A stretch of 64,000 nt of DNA from Bacillota bacterium (lineage in GTDB: Bacteria; Bacillota; Clostridia; DSM-8532): contig JAEZJF010000025.1 in assembly GCA_023415825.1 (NCBI GenBank), positions 88,203 through 152,202 of the forward strand, written 5' to 3'. Under the pieces are notes generated by a model. It did no database searches and had not been told where the DNA came from. It worked only from the letters and a program-made list of their open reading frames with translations. The position numbers and the translations under genes were made by a program. The number at the start of each line of letters is the position of its first letter. The first letter of the stretch is position 1. Shown piece by piece: positions 33,814-42,601 of the stretch.

Positions 33814-36408
33814 TTATTGTGGCGCCCACCAGTTGCCTGATATAAGGATCATGCACAACAAACTGATAGAATCGCCATAGTAACCGTCCCTGGTACCGCT
33901 AATCAAGCTCCATCCCTGATTAAGGTAATTTTGATGTGAACTGTCAACGATACACGCGGCTGTAAACGGTGCTACAAAGGCCATATCTATATAATTTTCT
34001 ATAGCTGCACCGCTTGACAGTTTATAACCTGCAACTATATTATTGGGATTATTTGAGGTCTTTGTTTTCAGCCAGTTGATAAGCTTGTTCATTGCCGTTT
34101 TGGCTTCTGGCGTACCAAACAGCGCATAGTCTGTTGCAATTCTCCAAGGATACCTGCAGGCATTATAGTAATAATCTCCGTCATATTTAGTTTCAAGGAA
34201 TATCGGAGATGCCGGTACAGGTGCAGCCGGATCTTTTTCCACAAAATCAGGAACCAACCCGGTTGCTGAAGAGTAATTGGTATGCATGCGGGATATCAGG
34301 CTATACGCAGTATTCGTAACATTATTCCAGAAGCTATCCCCTGTGGCCGCAGCAAACACTCTGAAATGGTCGGTCATCCAATCGGATGATCGGGATTCAT
34401 GAGGCTTGCTCACGTTCCAATCCCCCAGAAGCGTTTTATAGGTAGAGGTACTGACTTCACTACCTTTAATCCCATTGTTAATAATTCTCTTGGCTTCTGA
34501 GAGATAGTTGATGCTTCCAGAAGATCCCCATTGGTAGTGGGCTAACAATAGTCCATAGGCTATATCCATATCACCATCAGTGGCGGCAGACGTACCGCGA
34601 ACAAGTTCACTCTTATCTACAACCCATGCCATAAGGTTATTGTTAATAGGGCTTCTATGAGCATTGTACATTTTGTATAATCCATCAAAATAGGTTTTTG
34701 CATTACTGTCATATCCAGCCATTAATGCAGTGATCATCATGCCATAACCATGAGCTTCGGAACAGGTAATAGGATTTGGTATACCATCCTCACCTGTCAC
34801 AGTTGGCGAGTACACATAATAGCCTCCGCTTGTCACACTGGAAGCCTTTAAATGATCACTCTTCCAATTGTTATAGTAGCTTGTAACTTCATCATTCAAT
34901 TGCTGCTGTGTACGGTTGTTAGGCTTGATACAACCGGAATAACTGATACTCTGCGGGAAAGGTCTTGCCACTCCACCTGTGGATGGAAGCGTAGTAGCAC
35001 TTACAATACTGCTCCATGCGCTAGTTCCTGCCGTGTTCTTAGCTCTCACCCTGTAATTATGAGATGAGCTCGCGGCTAGACTTGTGTGTGCGTATGGACT
35101 TGTCACATCGCTTTTAGTAGTTCCATCCACCTCAAGATCATAACCGGTTGCGCCGCTCACACTGTTCCAGCTGACATTGATCTGTGAGGAGCTGGCGGCA
35201 GAAGCTGCCAAGCCTGTGGGTACTCCCGGAACCTGGGGTGCTGAGCCACTCTCATATACCTCAAACTCGTATAAGGAATAGCCATAGGTGGTGCCCCTTT
35301 GGGTTCCATACATTCTGACATATCTCGCACTTGCACTGCTGAAAGTGATATCATCTGTCCCACCATCACCGCTTGTAGTTGAGTAAACAGTGGTCCAGTT
35401 TGATTTATCGGAGGAGACATCTATTTTGTAAGACGTTGCATGGGCAGCTTCCCAAAGAAGCTTAACCCTTCCGATATTATAGCTGGCACCAAGGTCCACA
35501 TATAGCCACTGCGGGTCTACATATAACGCAGATGCCCACCTTGTTGTGGCATTGCCATCAAAAGCCTTTCCCGCTTCAAATCCTGTCCCTTCAATGGACA
35601 ATGTGGTACCTGTTTTGTTCAGGGCAATATTTGCAGAAACAGTTTGGGTAGAAGCACTTATAAGGCTGCTCCATGCACTTGTTCCTGCAGAGTTTTTTGC
35701 TCTTACCCTATAACTGTGGGATGAACCGGCACTAAGACCTGTGTGTGCGTATGGACTTGTCACATCGCTTCTAACAGTTCCATCCACCTCAAGATCATAA
35801 CCAGTTGCGCCGCTTACATTGCTCCAACCGACATTGATTTGGGAGGAGCTTGCGGCGGAAGCCGTCAACCCTGTGGGTACTGCTGGAACCTGGGGTACTG
35901 TTTCACTCTCATATACCTCAAATTCATATAATGAATAGCCGTAGCTGGTTCCCCTCTGGGTTCCATACATTCTGACATATCTTGCGCTTGCACTGCTGAA
36001 AGTAATATCATCTGTTGCACCGTTACCGCTGGTGGTTGTATAAACTGTGGTCCAATTGGTTTTATCGGGGGAAACCTCTATCTTGTAGGATTTTGCATAT
36101 GCATCCTCCCAGGACAGATTAACTCTTCCGATGTTATAGTTGGCTCCAAGATCTACATAAATCCACTGAGGGTCTGAATATTCTACGGATGCCCACCTTG
36201 TGGCAGCGTTGCCGTCAAAAGCTTTTCCTGCTTCGAATCCAGACCCTTCTACTGACAATGCAGTACCCGCTTTGTTAAGGGCAATATTTTGTCCTGCTGC
36301 ATAAACTTTGTATGTAGGTGTGACTGCAAGACTCATTGAAAAAACTAATGCCAACAATAGAAGCAATGAAATTCCTCTCCTGAATAAGCTTTTTCTCAAA
36401 ATACTCAT
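33814..36408 (-). CDS. Secreted GH8 glycoside hydrolase with two F5/8C-FN3 modules
   Basis: From ATG 36408 (after AAAGGATGG) the precursor has 864 residues. A signal peptide ends near KVYAAG. Two units of about 219 residues follow, each an F5/8 type C (discoidin, CBM32-like) domain plus a fibronectin type III domain. A GH8 catalytic domain runs from about residue 485 to the end, with the general acid Glu in CSEAHGYGM and a conserved aspartate in ATDGDMDIAYG. GH8 enzymes cut beta-1,4-glucan, licheninan, xylan or chitosan; the exact substrate is not clear. The binding modules suggest attachment to galactose- or aminosugar-containing polymers. Confidence 0.93.
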   Translation of the reverse strand: MSILRKSLFRRGISLLLLLALVFSMSLAVTPTYKVYAAGQNIALNKAGTALSVEGSGFEAGKAFDGNAATRWASVEYSDPQWIYVDLGANYNIGRVNLSWEDAYAKSYKIEVSPDKTNWTTVYTTTSGNGATDDITFSSASARYVRMYGTQRGTSYGYSLYEFEVYESETVPQVPAVPTGLTASAASSSQINVGWSNVSGATGYDLEVDGTVRSDVTSPYAHTGLSAGSSHSYRVRAKNSAGTSAWSSLISASTQTVSANIALNKTGTTLSIEGTGFEAGKAFDGNATTRWASALYVDPQWLYVDLGASYNIGRVKLLWEAAHATSYKIDVSSDKSNWTTVYSTTSGDGGTDDITFSSASARYVRMYGTQRGTTYGYSLYEFEVYESGSAPQVPGVPTGLAASAASSSQINVSWNSVSGATGYDLEVDGTTKSDVTSPYAHTSLAASSSHNYRVRAKNTAGTSAWSSIVSATTLPSTGGVARPFPQSISYSGCIKPNNRTQQQLNDEVTSYYNNWKSDHLKASSVTSGGYYVYSPTVTGEDGIPNPITCSEAHGYGMMITALMAGYDSNAKTYFDGLYKMYNAHRSPINNNLMAWVVDKSELVRGTSAATDGDMDIAYGLLLAHYQWGSSGSINYLSEAKRIINNGIKGSEVSTSTYKTLLGDWNVSKPHESRSSDWMTDHFRVFAAATGDSFWNNVTNTAYSLISRMHTNYSSATGLVPDFVEKDPAAPVPASPIFLETKYDGDYYYNACRYPWRIATDYALFGTPEAKTAMNKLINWLKTKTSNNPNNIVAGYKLSSGAAIENYIDMAFVAPFTAACIVDSSHQNYLNQGWSLISGTRDGYYGDSISLLCMILISGNWWAPQ
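34978..36288 (-). repeat. Tandem duplication of about 657 bp encoding the F5/8C-FN3 modules
   Basis: Residues 44-262 and 263-480 of the GH8 precursor are nearly identical. Both units start with NIALNK and contain YVRMYGTQRGT and the same FN3 text. DNA units are about 36288-35632 and 35631-34978. The high identity points to recent duplication or gene conversion. Confidence 0.85.
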
Positions 36409-36525
36409 ACTTACCATCCTTTCTTTTTGATCTTGAATTTGATTGGACCTCTAATAAAAAACCTCCTTTCACCAGCGTCATAAATTAAAGCCCTTATACT
36501 TTTATGTTAATAATTTTTACTATTT

Positions 36526-36531
36526 TGTCAA
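36526..36531 (-). promoter_or_regulatory. Candidate -35 box upstream of the GH8 gene
   Basis: TTGACA reads on the minus strand in an AT-rich stretch about 118 bases before the start codon. No good -10 box stands at 17-18 bases. The 309-bp gap also holds the small palindrome GATGCATtttATGCATC at 36682-36698, and little else. Confidence 0.35.
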
Positions 36532-36717
36532 TACTCTTCCAAAAACAATTAGTAAAAATATGGTTATAAAGTATCTGAAGCTCATATTTTATTAAAAATT
36601 AGAAGGGAAATTATTTCCCAAGAAAAATCACTTTTCCTTACTGCATTTGTTTTTTAATCTGCTACAGTCATTCAAGTGGCCGATGCATTTTATGCATCTC
36701 AATATTTTATGATTTCC

Positions 36718-37272
36718 CTATCGAATATAGTTCACAACGTCATTATTCCGTTTTGGGGTTGGTATGCTAATACCTTCTTTTTTATAGCCCAGAGCTATAC
36801 CATGAAACGGTTCATAGCCATCAGGAATACCGATATTCTGAGCTAACCCTGGTTTTTTGAACGCATAAACTGAAAATCCTATCCAAACCGATCCAATTTT
36901 TAAGCTTTCAGCCGCAAGTAAAATGTTTTGTATTGCAGCAGCACAAGTAATTCTCCAGGATTGATCTTCCTTTTTTCCTGATACAATTATTAATGTAGGT
37001 GCATTATATGCAATATTAAATTGCGGATTTATACCAGCTTTCTTAATCCAATCAACTTCAATTGTTGCCATAATTTCTTTGGCGGCTGCATTAATCTCGT
37101 TTATCACATCAGGATTTTGAATAACAGTAAAATGCCAAGGTTGACTATTATGTACAGATGGAGCATATATTCCGGCCTAAATAATTGCATTTAATTCTTC
37201 TTCAGATATTTGTCTAGACTCAAAATTCCTAATGCTTCTTCTCTGCTTAATAGTATTAATAATTTCATTCAT
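36718..37272 (-). pseudogene. Nitroreductase with in-frame amber stop
   Basis: The ATG at 37272 overlaps the stop codon of the upstream gene (ATGA). It opens MNEIINTIKQRRSIRNF, a normal nitroreductase start. At 37177-37179 a TAG interrupts NAII-AGIYAPSVHNSQPWHF; a GAG or CAG codon is expected there. The frame then continues intact to LGYKKEG and the end at 36718, giving 184 codons of normal family length. Apart from this one codon the gene looks whole, so the loss is recent, or a suppressor is needed. Confidence 0.8.
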
Positions 37273-38090
37273 GTATAACCTCCTATGCTGTATTGGTTCC
37301 TCTTGAAGGCATCAACGGATGTTCTTAAGCCATCAATCGTCTTAGTCTCAATAACACAAGTACAATTGAATTCCTTTGCGATATTTATCTTGCTCTGTAT
37401 ATCTATCTCTCCTAAACCTAGTGGCAAATGATTGTTTGCACCTATTGCATCATGCAAATGAAAATGTTTGATAGAGCTTAAATGACTTAAAATAAATGCT
37501 GAGTCAACACAGTCACATGAGTGATCATGACCTATATCCCAGGTAAGTTTAAAGCACCTATTGCGTAATAGTTCTTCTACAGCTTCTGTGACAAATTCTA
37601 AATTGTAATTTCCTATATTCTCAATACAGATGCAAATGTCTTCTTCCTTAATTAAATCATAAGCTAAATTACCGAAATAATTAATATTTTGCATGTATTG
37701 GTCGAAATATTTATCAAATAAATAAACTTTTTTACTTGGCATTGTAAAATAGACTCCCGAATTCAAATGCATATTTATAATCGGAATTCCAATATTTTTA
37801 GCAAGTTCAATACCGTCAGAAATAGTTTTTATGTATGCCTCCTTAACCCTAGGGTTAAAATCCGATATATTAATTTCCTCAGGAAGATGAAGAGTAAAAA
37901 AGATATTATGTTTAGACATTAAATTTCTATAGAACGCCGGCTCAATATTCTCTATCTGATATTGAGGTAAATTCATATTCAACTCAATAAAACCAAGATC
38001 TAATTCTTTACATAATGAGATGTTTTGCTCAATATTCTCATATTCAATTAAAGTCGGCATGCCTAACGTAAACTTCTTCTTATAATCCAT
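37269..38090 (-). CDS. Sugar phosphate isomerase/epimerase-like TIM-barrel protein (AP endonuclease 2 superfamily)
   Basis: The 273-residue protein matches the xylose-isomerase-like TIM barrel. Metal-binding residues are suggested by NMHLNSG, CIENIG, LTWDIGHDHS and HFHLHDA. It starts at ATG 38090 behind AAGGG. It is translationally coupled to the broken nitroreductase gene. Substrate is unknown. Confidence 0.82.
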   Translation of the reverse strand: MDYKKKFTLGMPTLIEYENIEQNISLCKELDLGFIELNMNLPQYQIENIEPAFYRNLMSKHNIFFTLHLPEEINISDFNPRVKEAYIKTISDGIELAKNIGIPIINMHLNSGVYFTMPSKKVYLFDKYFDQYMQNINYFGNLAYDLIKEEDICICIENIGNYNLEFVTEAVEELLRNRCFKLTWDIGHDHSCDCVDSAFILSHLSSIKHFHLHDAIGANNHLPLGLGEIDIQSKINIAKEFNCTCVIETKTIDGLRTSVDAFKRNQYSIGGYT

Positions 38091-38095
38091 GATTC

Positions 38096-38165
38096 CCTTT
38101 AGCGTTGCTTGCCACCTCAGATTATATGACGATCGGCAACGACTTCATGTTATCTTCATTTAAAT
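38096..38165 (-). repeat. Possible degenerate attC remnant outside the array
   Basis: CCTTTAGCGTTGCTTGCC resembles the apical arm of the array sites (CCTTTAGCGGCGCTTGCC). After a gap, GGCAACGACTTCATG resembles their GGCAGCAATGACCTCATG. The core boxes are gone, so this is only a suggestion of a decayed site. Confidence 0.35.
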
Positions 38166-38226
38166 ATTTTTGATGCTATCTCTACATTTTCTTATATACC
38201 CCATTATACCAATGAGTATAGCAATA

Positions 38227-38715
38227 TTAACCACTAGCATTATCAAGATAAATAAAAGCTATCGCTGGAATAAAAACTAGAAAAAATGCAACTGCATTTG
38301 CTAATTGAAGTAACAAATAACTATTCCACTTCCTATCCGCTTCAAATGCTAATTCTGGTTGATCTTGGCGTTCTTCTATTTCCCTAATACCATTAAATAA
38401 ATTATAAATAACTAATAAATTTAATATAAAATAAACTATCGATAAAAGTATTCCGAATATCCCTAGTGGCCCAATTTGAATTCCTCCACCTTGAACTTGG
38501 AATTGATAAATTGAAAATAAAGATAAAAAAATCATGATGATATTAAATATAGAAGCTTTTTTGAAGTAACCACTATGAGACGATAGATGACGAAAACCTG
38601 AAGCAAACAATAAATAACCAACAATGTTCGGGAGGATGTCGAATCCTTGGATTCTAATGCTAACCATTATAAATAAAAAACCCCAACACAATTTTTCTAA
38701 TCCAGTTTGAATCAT
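38227..38715 (-). CDS. Small membrane protein with four predicted helices, function unknown
   Basis: The 162-residue protein has hydrophobic stretches near residues 10-20, 28-42, 54-70 and 82-105, and a pair at 130-155, so four or five helices. A charged loop REIEERQDQPELAFEADRKWN lies before the last pair. It starts behind GGAGG. No family was recognised with certainty, though similar proteins are common in Firmicutes. Confidence 0.7.
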   Translation of the reverse strand: MIQTGLEKLCWGFLFIMVSIRIQGFDILPNIVGYLLFASGFRHLSSHSGYFKKASIFNIIMIFLSLFSIYQFQVQGGGIQIGPLGIFGILLSIVYFILNLLVIYNLFNGIREIEERQDQPELAFEADRKWNSYLLLQLANAVAFFLVFIPAIAFIYLDNASG

Positions 38716-38760
38716 GGTTGTTTATATCCTCCAAAAGAGCTATTTGTATAAGATATTCAA

Positions 38761-39450
38761 TTAATCAAGGAAATCTGAGTATCCAAAGCAATAGGGGCAG
38801 ATTTCGCGGCACTTATAACATTTAATTTTAAAATCTCCACCATTTTCTCCCCCAAAAGCATAATTCCAGCATTCAATTTGTTTAAGCTCGGGATCTCCAA
38901 TTGCTTTTACTGGACATATATCTACACAAAGATCGCACCCATCCGAACAAGGATTTTCTTCTATAAGTTTGTCTGCAGCTAATTCGATATCTACTAAAAT
39001 AACACTTAACCAAACCATATTTCCGTACTTTGGTGTAATAAGTAAAGTGTTTTTTCCGATTACCCCCAGACCCGCTTTGACAGCACAATGCTTCGCAGAA
39101 ACAATATTTCTATACCTTCCAGTAGACTTATCAAACTCTGTTGGGCCATTAGTCCCTGTTGGGATTGCAATAATACCTTGCTCTTCTAATTCAGTACATA
39201 TTTGTACGGCCATCTTATCCATTTTATCTGATAAGATATTTCTTACAATAGTATAGGGTATCGTTGATTTACACTGTAATGTACCTTTTAGAAACTTTTT
39301 TGCAAATACTATGGCTGATTTACATGAAGGTAAAACATCACAAGGATGAAAGCCTTTCGGTGCATCACTAAACCGGTCAATAGACGCAATCCCGCATAGA
39401 TCTGCACCATTTTCCATTACTAACTTTTTAACATCATTGGCTGTAATCAT
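38761..39450 (-). CDS. Epoxyqueuosine reductase-like iron-sulfur protein
   Basis: The ATG at 39450 follows GAGGAT at good spacing; the longer frame would overlap the cupin gene. The 229-residue protein has the QueG-type GLGVIGKNTLLITPKYG motif. Two cluster motifs, CSDGCDLCVDICP and CYKCREICPYC, follow. It is shorter than QueG (about 310-380 residues) and lacks its C-terminal repeats, so it is probably a QueG-like reductase of unknown substrate, not the queuosine enzyme itself. Confidence 0.8.
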   Translation of the reverse strand: MITANDVKKLVMENGADLCGIASIDRFSDAPKGFHPCDVLPSCKSAIVFAKKFLKGTLQCKSTIPYTIVRNILSDKMDKMAVQICTELEEQGIIAIPTGTNGPTEFDKSTGRYRNIVSAKHCAVKAGLGVIGKNTLLITPKYGNMVWLSVILVDIELAADKLIEENPCSDGCDLCVDICPVKAIGDPELKQIECWNYAFGGENGGDFKIKCYKCREICPYCFGYSDFLD

Positions 39451-39460
39451 CTTTTTATCC

Positions 39461-39955
39461 TCACAATACTTCATTTGGCCATTTTTTACTTACTTGCTCC
39501 TCACCTTTATAATAATCCACTTTACTTTCTTTTTCATATATTTCTCTAAACGGTAATATATTGATTTTCCCTGAATCAGGATATTCACAAACATCCAAAC
39601 CAATTACTGTTCTTAAATCAATATAAACACAAGGTTGTTGTGTGTGGTTATAAAGTTGGTGCGCACCTTCTGGGCCCATTTCAAAAAAAACAATATCGCC
39701 TTCAGACAATTCTGAGAATTTGTCCGGCATTCGGAGCATAACCTTTCCCGACATAACTACAAATATTTCTTCTGAATTTCTATGAAAATGATATGGACAT
39801 GAGTACTTCCCAGGATCTAATGACCTAATGTCAAACTTTAAATGTTTTGATTTTACTAATTCAGCTAAATCAGGACTAGTATGCCATTCAAATTCGGGGA
39901 TTGGTGCACTATCAATTTCAAAGGGAATATCTTTTGCATTAAAAATCTTAGCCAT
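39461..39955 (-). CDS. Cupin-domain protein
   Basis: The 164-residue protein holds one cupin barrel. Metal ligands are in YHFHRNSEEIFVVMSG and the second motif is in EGDIVFFEMGPEGAHQLYN. It starts behind GAGAGGAAT and lies 10 bases before the iron-sulfur protein gene, so the two are co-transcribed. Function is unknown; isomerase or small-molecule binding is possible. Confidence 0.87.
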   Translation of the reverse strand: MAKIFNAKDIPFEIDSAPIPEFEWHTSPDLAELVKSKHLKFDIRSLDPGKYSCPYHFHRNSEEIFVVMSGKVMLRMPDKFSELSEGDIVFFEMGPEGAHQLYNHTQQPCVYIDLRTVIGLDVCEYPDSGKINILPFREIYEKESKVDYYKGEEQVSKKWPNEVL

Positions 39956-40019
39956 AATTTTATTCCTCTCTATAGCTTATTACAAATAATTAACAAGGAA
40001 GTGCAGTATTCGTTAAGTA

Positions 40020-40583
40020 CTAATAATGTCCAATTACTGGTTTATCTTTTGATCTATGTTTGCGTTCTGGATCATATTCCCCCCAGTATACTCTTTTTTC
40101 GTTATATCTTGTTCTAGGTTCTTTTTGTTCTGCTGAATAACCAATATAGACCATACCAAGCGGAATAACATAATCAGGTATATTTAGAGTTTTTCTTATT
40201 AATTTAATTCTATTTTCAATTGGATAAACTCCAATCCATACTGAACCTAGCCCTAAACTAGTTGCTGCAATTAGAATATTCTGAATAGCTGCACTACAGT
40301 CTTGAATCCAAAACTCTTGTTCTATCCCTTTTCGTGCTAATTTCATATTGCCACAAATTACAATGGCAACTGGGGCATTATATTTAGCAAATTTAAACTC
40401 CTCTTTTACTTTTGATAACTTCTCATTTTCATCAACAATAATGAATTCCCAAGGCTGACAATTAATTGCTGTAGGTGCAGCCGTAGCCGCATTTAACAAA
40501 GTAATGATTGTATCCCTTTCTACTGGTTTCTGTTCATATTTTCTTATACTTCTTCTTCTATAAATTGTTTCAATTGCATCCAT
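40020..40583 (-). CDS. Nitroreductase family protein
   Basis: The 187-residue protein begins DAIETIYRRRSIRKYEQ and has APTAINCQPWEFII, CSAAIQNILIAATSLGLGSVWIGVYP and IPLGMVYIGY. The FMN-binding arginines are present. It is closest to the broken nitroreductase at 36718 (shared SxAAIQNILxAAxSLxxGSVWIG). It starts behind CGGAGG. It may use flavin to reduce nitroaromatics or related compounds. Confidence 0.9.
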   Translation of the reverse strand: MDAIETIYRRRSIRKYEQKPVERDTIITLLNAATAAPTAINCQPWEFIIVDENEKLSKVKEEFKFAKYNAPVAIVICGNMKLARKGIEQEFWIQDCSAAIQNILIAATSLGLGSVWIGVYPIENRIKLIRKTLNIPDYVIPLGMVYIGYSAEQKEPRTRYNEKRVYWGEYDPERKHRSKDKPVIGHY

Positions 40584-40655
40584 AATAACCTCCGATAATT
40601 TTGATTCCCTACCTAGGACGTCCCAACGGCAGGACGCCCTCCATCAAATAGCATA

Positions 40656-41411
40656 CTATACCTTCTGAGCGACGAATATAAACCGATGCTCTGTTCCTAT
40701 AATACTCCCGTTGTCTTGTAGCTCGTTATGCAATTTACACAGATTATTGAAGCAAGAATCAACTGAAAAACCTGGAAACTCCCACTCAATTATTTTTGCA
40801 AAGTAAACCAATGCACCTAAATCGTAATATTTAATCTGTGTGAAGCTTTCATCTTCAAGCAGAATTTTAAATCCTAAATTCACCAATAATTCCCGATTAT
40901 GTTTCAAGTTATGGTCTGAAAATTGAGGATTGAAATTATCTAGTAATTTGTGAGATAAATCATTATTGTTTTTCCCACCAACTTGCTGAGTTATAAAGTA
41001 TCCTCCATCCTTTAGTATGCGATTAACTTCCACAGCATTAAAAGATTCGTGGCGGTTGCTTATAATATCAAATGTGTCTACACTAAATGGTAAACTTTTA
41101 TCATCAAAAACTTGCTTAACTTGGATACCCAATGGAGATAAATTATCCTCACAAAGTTGTATATTCGGTGGATAAGTTTCTGTAACGCTTGTTAATTCAT
41201 ATGGGTGGTTTAGGCTCAGTAAGAACTCACCGCCTCCGGTTCCCATATCCAACAGTTTATCCGATGATTGTAGATAACCTAATAAAATCTGCTTATAATC
41301 CCACGGTAGTTTTTCACTATCCCACCTGCCATTCAGATAAGTGAAATGCCAGCCTCTAAAAGCTTTAGCTTCTTCACTCTTTAAATACTTCTTCAACTGA
41401 ATAAAATTCAT
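40656..41411 (-). CDS. Class I SAM-dependent methyltransferase
   Basis: The 251-residue protein has the SAM-binding motif LLDMGTGGGEFLLSL near residue 54. SFNAVEVNRILKDGGYFITQQVGG is a typical post-motif strand. The fold is that of small-molecule methyltransferases; substrate is unknown. The start is behind AAGGAG. A switch-like inverted-repeat structure lies 43 bases upstream (41454-41523). Confidence 0.87.
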   Translation of the reverse strand: MNFIQLKKYLKSEEAKAFRGWHFTYLNGRWDSEKLPWDYKQILLGYLQSSDKLLDMGTGGGEFLLSLNHPYELTSVTETYPPNIQLCEDNLSPLGIQVKQVFDDKSLPFSVDTFDIISNRHESFNAVEVNRILKDGGYFITQQVGGKNNNDLSHKLLDNFNPQFSDHNLKHNRELLVNLGFKILLEDESFTQIKYYDLGALVYFAKIIEWEFPGFSVDSCFNNLCKLHNELQDNGSIIGTEHRFIFVAQKV

Positions 41412-41453
41412 TCTAACCTACTCCTTTTCATTTCTATTTCAATATGAAAAGCA

Positions 41454-41523
41454 GTGCAGTTAAACTGATAACATAAAATAACCTCGGTACAATCTGCTAT
41501 CAGATTATTTTAACTGCACCGAG
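41454..41523 (-). promoter_or_regulatory. Switch-like leader with two mutually exclusive stems before the methyltransferase gene
   Basis: One stem pairs GTGCAGTTAAA (41454-41464) with TTTAACTGCAC (41509-41519). A second pairs CTCGGT (41483-41488) with ACCGAG (41518-41523) and encloses a small hairpin AATCTG-CTAT-CAGATT. The two compete for 41518-41519. This is compatible with an attenuator or a pseudoknot; neither is proven. It marks the left edge of the cassette array. Confidence 0.45.
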
Positions 41524-41628
41524 TAGTTAATTCGTTTTATTCTCACTTTAAAATCGCCCCTATCATTAATACTAATTTTAAATCATTTCAATTCGCCGTT
41601 GAATGCAGCGTTCTTTGCGCCCTTTTTC

Positions 41629-41837
41629 TTATAACGTTCCAATTTGACGAAGTCAGCGAACCGGACCAGCAGTGCCTTTCCCTTTTAGCGGCGCTTATCG
41701 CCTAGGTTGAATAGGCGTAAAGTATAGTGGATCGAAACGACCAGCCCAGTGAGACGGTATGGGCAGCAATGGCCTCCTGAACTCCTTTTTTCGTCATACT
41801 TCTGGCATGCCCCTTGCGTAAAAGGATTGCTAATCGA
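41629..41837 (-). repeat. attC-like site 1 (long form, degenerate)
   Basis: The left core TATAACGTTCC and right core GCGTAAAAGG-ATTGCTAAT are both recognisable but mutated. The site carries an extra inner segment of about 45 bp (cgcctaggttgaataggcg...) also seen in sites at 46018 and 46832. It is the last recognisable complete site at the left end. Confidence 0.65.
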
Positions 41838-41854
41838 TGTTTCTTGCCCCTTAA

Positions 41855-41886
41855 AGCCAGATTGAGAGCCATGGACGGCTGAGCCT
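41855..41886 (-). repeat. 3' cassette hairpin (AGCCAGA...GCCATGGACGGC type)
   Basis: AGCCAGATTGAGAGCC-ATGGAC-GGCT is one of a family of short hairpins found between a cassette gene and its attC-like site. The stem here is GAGAGCC/GGCTGAGC. Confidence 0.55.
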
Positions 41887-41929
41887 CATATAAAATCAAA
41901 ACTGAGCAATTTATAACAAAACAACTCCC

Positions 41930-42481
41930 TTATCCCTTCCCTTCGGCGACTTCATTTGTGCCCTTCGCCGTCTGTATCACCTCGTATTCGAGGAGCAGCA
42001 TCCCACTGGGATAGGCCCGGTGCCCGACAAGAGTTAAATATCGACGTACTCCATGTGGAGAGAGCAACTGCACCCCACCTCCCAGAAGGATCGGTATCAC
42101 CGCCGGTTCGACAGTATCAACCAGATTCCAGGCGAGAAGCTGGGAGAAGAGACCACCTCCGCCGTAGAGCCAGATGTCTCGACCGGGTTGCGCACGAAGC
42201 TCTCGAACCCGCGCTTCAAGACCCTCGCTCACGATCTCGACGTCAGGATAATCCGCTGACCGAAGCGACCGCGAGGCGACAATCACTTGCTTTCCGCGAA
42301 AGTTCTCACCCGATGCACGTACAATCTCGAATGTGCGCCGACCCATTAGTAATGTGTCGAATTCCGCATACAATGCCTCAAAGTCAAACGAAGGCTCTGG
42401 CGTTATCCAATCAAACTCATCATTCGGTCCTGCGATATAGCCATCTAAGCTACATGCGACCTGATATCGAACCCGCCTCAT
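41930..42481 (-). CDS. Dihydrofolate reductase/RibD C-terminal family protein (cassette)
   Basis: The 183-residue protein begins RRVRYQVACSLDGYIAGPNDEFDWI and has LLMGRRTFEIV and DIWLYGGGGLFSQLL, the NADPH-binding pattern of RibD-C/DHFR-like proteins. It starts behind GGAGGTGATG. Its DNA is clearly richer in G and C than all neighbours (runs such as gaacccgcgcttcaag), so it entered from another source. The reductase substrate is unknown. Confidence 0.9.
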   Translation of the reverse strand: MRRVRYQVACSLDGYIAGPNDEFDWITPEPSFDFEALYAEFDTLLMGRRTFEIVRASGENFRGKQVIVASRSLRSADYPDVEIVSEGLEARVRELRAQPGRDIWLYGGGGLFSQLLAWNLVDTVEPAVIPILLGGGVQLLSPHGVRRYLTLVGHRAYPSGMLLLEYEVIQTAKGTNEVAEGKG

Positions 42482-42558
42482 CCAATCATCACCTCCACGT
42501 TAATTCACACTTTTCTAGTAATGTGATCAAAAATTCTTCCAAATCAATTCTTCCAAAC

Positions 42559-42600
42559 TAGCTCCTGGACGGGGCAATCCTACGTTCTGGTCCCACGAAG
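42559..42600 (-). repeat. attC-like remnant with leader hairpin
   Basis: CTCCTGGACGGGGC resembles the GC-rich leader hairpin of other cassettes. Shortly after, CTACGTTCTGG resembles a mutated left core and runs straight into CCCACGAAGCC, the 3' cassette hairpin start. The central part of the site is missing. Confidence 0.45.
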
Positions 42601-42601
42601 C

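Noticed and set aside
36418..36470. Short leader peptide behind GAAAGGAGG upstream of the GH8 gene
   Set aside because: Only an ATT could serve as start, giving 14 codons; there is no support beyond the purine-rich stretch.
41956..42561. Long plus-strand frame opposite the DHFR/RibD-like gene
   Set aside because: It is a shadow of a GC-rich gene, has no ribosome binding site and encodes a low-complexity Arg/Pro/Ser-rich text.
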